Source: Myxococcaceae bacterium
Lineage (GTDB): Bacteria; Myxococcota; Myxococcia; Myxococcales; Myxococcaceae
Direction: 5' to 3'
Length of the DNA stretch: 7,741 nt
NCBI GenBank assembly: GCA_018262385.1
Contig: JAGSPQ010000133.1
Span: forward strand, 1 to 7,741
The notes beneath the pieces were generated by a model. That model ran no database searches and was not told where the DNA came from. It saw only the letters and a program-made list of their open reading frames with translations. Shown piece after piece: positions 6,805-7,741 of this stretch. Positions within the stretch are counted from its first letter, which is position 1. Each line of letters starts with the position of its first letter. The translations under genes and the position numbers were made by a program.

Positions 6805-7632
6805 TCAGCGCTTCGGAACCCCGAACGAGTTGTCGCGGAAGTCGGCGTAGGCCTGCTGAATCTGGGCCGCGGTGTTCATGATGAAGGGGCCGTTGACGAT
6901 CACCGGCTCGCCCAGCGGCGCCGCGCTCACCAGCACCAGGTGGCAAGGCTGGCCACAGCTGAGCAGCAGCGGCTCTGAGATCTTGCTCGAGAAGTGGACC
7001 ACGTCTCCTGGGCGGGCGGGGTGCGGGCCGAGGACGGGCTCGCCTGCCGCGACGTACACCACCCCCAACTGTCCCGAGGCGACCGGCAGCGCCAGGCTCG
7101 CGCCGGCCTCGAGCCGCAGGTCGAGCACCTGGGCCGGAATCGCGGCCTGCGCACCGCCGAGGACCCCGTCGAGCTCACCGGCAACCACCCGGATCTTCGC
7201 CCCCGGCCTTTCCACCGTTGGCACCTGGGCCGCGGCGAGGGTCTGAAAGCGCGGGGCGCACAGCTTCTGGTCTGCCGGCAGGTTGAGCCACAGCTGGATC
7301 ATGTGCGCTTCGCCTTCGCCCTCGGCCATCTCGGCGTGCAGCACTCCGCTGCCGGTGGTGATCCACTGCACGTCTCCCGCGGTGAGGATCCGCTTCTCTC
7401 CGTAGGTGTCGGCGCTGAGCACCTCGCCGGCGAAGACCAGGGTCACCGTCTGGAAGCCGCGGTGCATGTGCTCGACGTAGCCGCCGGGCGCCTGCATCCA
7501 GTCTTCGACGAAGGAGAGCAGCGGGTTGAGCGCGGCCGCGCGGTCGGTGCCAAAGGCGACGCGCTTGCGCATCGTCCCGTCCTGGCGCTGGGGCATCATC
7601 CGGGCCTGCTCGAGGCGAGTGAGAAGAAGCAT
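6805..7632 (-). CDS. Pirin-family bicupin protein
   Basis: A complete 275-residue pirin, close to the family's usual size. The N-terminal cupin contains HMHRGFQTVTLVFAGE (55-70) and GDVQWITTGSGVLHAEM (86-102). H55, H57, H99 and E101 correspond to the Fe ligands of human pirin (H56, H58, H101, E103), so the metal site looks intact. The C-terminal cupin ends with GEPVIVNGPFIMNT (241-254) and a closing helix, the usual pirin C-terminus. No signal peptide is seen, so it is probably cytoplasmic. Characterised relatives include quercetin 2,3-dioxygenases, a pyruvate-dehydrogenase-binding protein and transcription cofactors; which applies here cannot be told, and the physiological substrate of most bacterial pirins is unknown. 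The ATG at 7632 follows an in-frame TAA (7647-7645). It gives an N-terminus that lines up in length with human pirin, with similarity beginning around R11, although its ribosome-binding site is poor. An internal ATG at 7572 (M21) has AGGA seven bases upstream and is the main alternative start. A2M follows 81 bases downstream on the same strand, so co-transcription is possible. Confidence 0.93.
   Translation of the reverse strand: MLLLTRLEQARMMPQRQDGTMRKRVAFGTDRAAALNPLLSFVEDWMQAPGGYVEHMHRGFQTVTLVFAGEVLSADTYGEKRILTAGDVQWITTGSGVLHAEMAEGEGEAHMIQLWLNLPADQKLCAPRFQTLAAAQVPTVERPGAKIRVVAGELDGVLGGAQAAIPAQVLDLRLEAGASLALPVASGQLGVVYVAAGEPVLGPHPARPGDVVHFSSKISEPLLLSCGQPCHLVLVSAAPLGEPVIVNGPFIMNTAAQIQQAYADFRDNSFGVPKR
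7580..7583 (-). promoter_or_regulatory. Shine-Dalgarno-like AGGA before an alternative pirin start
   Basis: AGGA on the minus strand lies seven bases before the in-frame ATG at 7572-7570 (pirin M21). It is the best-placed ribosome-binding sequence near the pirin 5' end, whereas the upstream ATG at 7632 has only a distant AAGAG. Starting at M21 would give 255 residues but lose the segment that seems to match other pirins, so this may be chance within coding sequence. Confidence 0.3.
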
Positions 7633-7723
7633 GGGCCGCGGCTCTTAGCGCGCAACCAGGGCCCCAGGGGACGGCGCGAAGCCGCCACCGTGGAGCCCTC
7701 GGAACGACCCGGGCTGCGCGCGA

Positions 7724-7741
7724 CTACTTCTTGAGCGTGCG
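7724..7741 (-). CDS. Possible 3' end of an upstream gene (RTLKK-stop)
   Basis: The last 18 bases, read on the minus strand, give five sense codons (Arg-Thr-Leu-Lys-Lys) and a TAG stop. A basic C-terminus with G/C-ending codons is typical of a real gene end, the strand matches its neighbours, and the roughly 90 bases between this stop and the pirin start hold no other gene. The stretch is far too short to identify a product, and a chance in-frame TAG cannot be excluded. Confidence 0.35.
   Translation of the reverse strand, partial: RTLKK

Noticed and set aside
550..6978. A plus-strand protein of 2142 residues covering the A2M gene
   Set aside because: It is Arg/His/Leu/Gly-rich low-complexity sequence with no recognisable domain, lies in exact codon register opposite A2M, and reads through the repeat element. 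The minus-strand product has family motifs from end to end.
7648..7721. GCGCGCA / TGCGCGC inverted repeat upstream of pirin
   Set aside because: Seven G/C-dominated bases about 60 apart are expected by chance at this base composition. The 7633-7723 gap holds no other convincing promoter, RNA gene or terminator.
6994..7734. Plus-strand frame opposite the pirin
   Set aside because: It overlaps an intact pirin with all metal ligands, and its composition is that of antisense high-G+C sequence with no motif of its own.
1..7741. CRISPR arrays, tRNAs, insertion sequences or phage attachment sites
   Set aside because: No regularly spaced direct repeats, cloverleaf-like segments, transposase motifs or flanking target duplications were seen on either strand.

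Overview
The window is high-G+C bacterial DNA in which every supported gene lies on the minus strand. Read in the direction of transcription, the order is: the possible last codons of an unknown gene at the right edge, a pirin-family cupin protein, a very large alpha-2-macroglobulin (A2M) lipoprotein, and the N-terminal third of penicillin-binding protein 1C (pbpC), which runs off the left edge. A Gram-negative host is inferred from the lipoprotein signal on the A2M and its pairing with pbpC. The strong preference for G/C-ending codons and the very long A2M would suit Myxococcota or a related deltaproteobacterial group, but nothing here fixes the taxonomy.

The core is the A2M-PbpC pair, the same gene order as yfhM-pbpC in Escherichia coli. 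The A2M (1993 residues) has a lipobox cysteine, macroglobulin-type domains, a glycine-rich bait-like segment and an intact CLEQ thioester motif. By family knowledge it would trap proteases that breach the outer membrane, while PbpC, a bifunctional peptidoglycan synthase, would repair the wall. The pirin is an intact metal-binding bicupin with all four expected metal ligands. Its link to the pair rests only on shared strand and an 81-base gap.

The gaps between genes carry structure. The A2M-pbpC gap holds two 31-base arms of an imperfect inverted repeat resembling a dispersed REP/BIME-type element. The pirin-A2M gap holds a perfect 12-base palindrome and, next to the A2M start, a hairpin that would bury the only G-rich ribosome-binding candidate. 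I found no CRISPR array, tRNA, rRNA, transposase or prophage gene. The system is a known type; the less usual parts are the intergenic structures, the extra N-terminal length of the A2M and a cysteine cluster inside its thioester domain.
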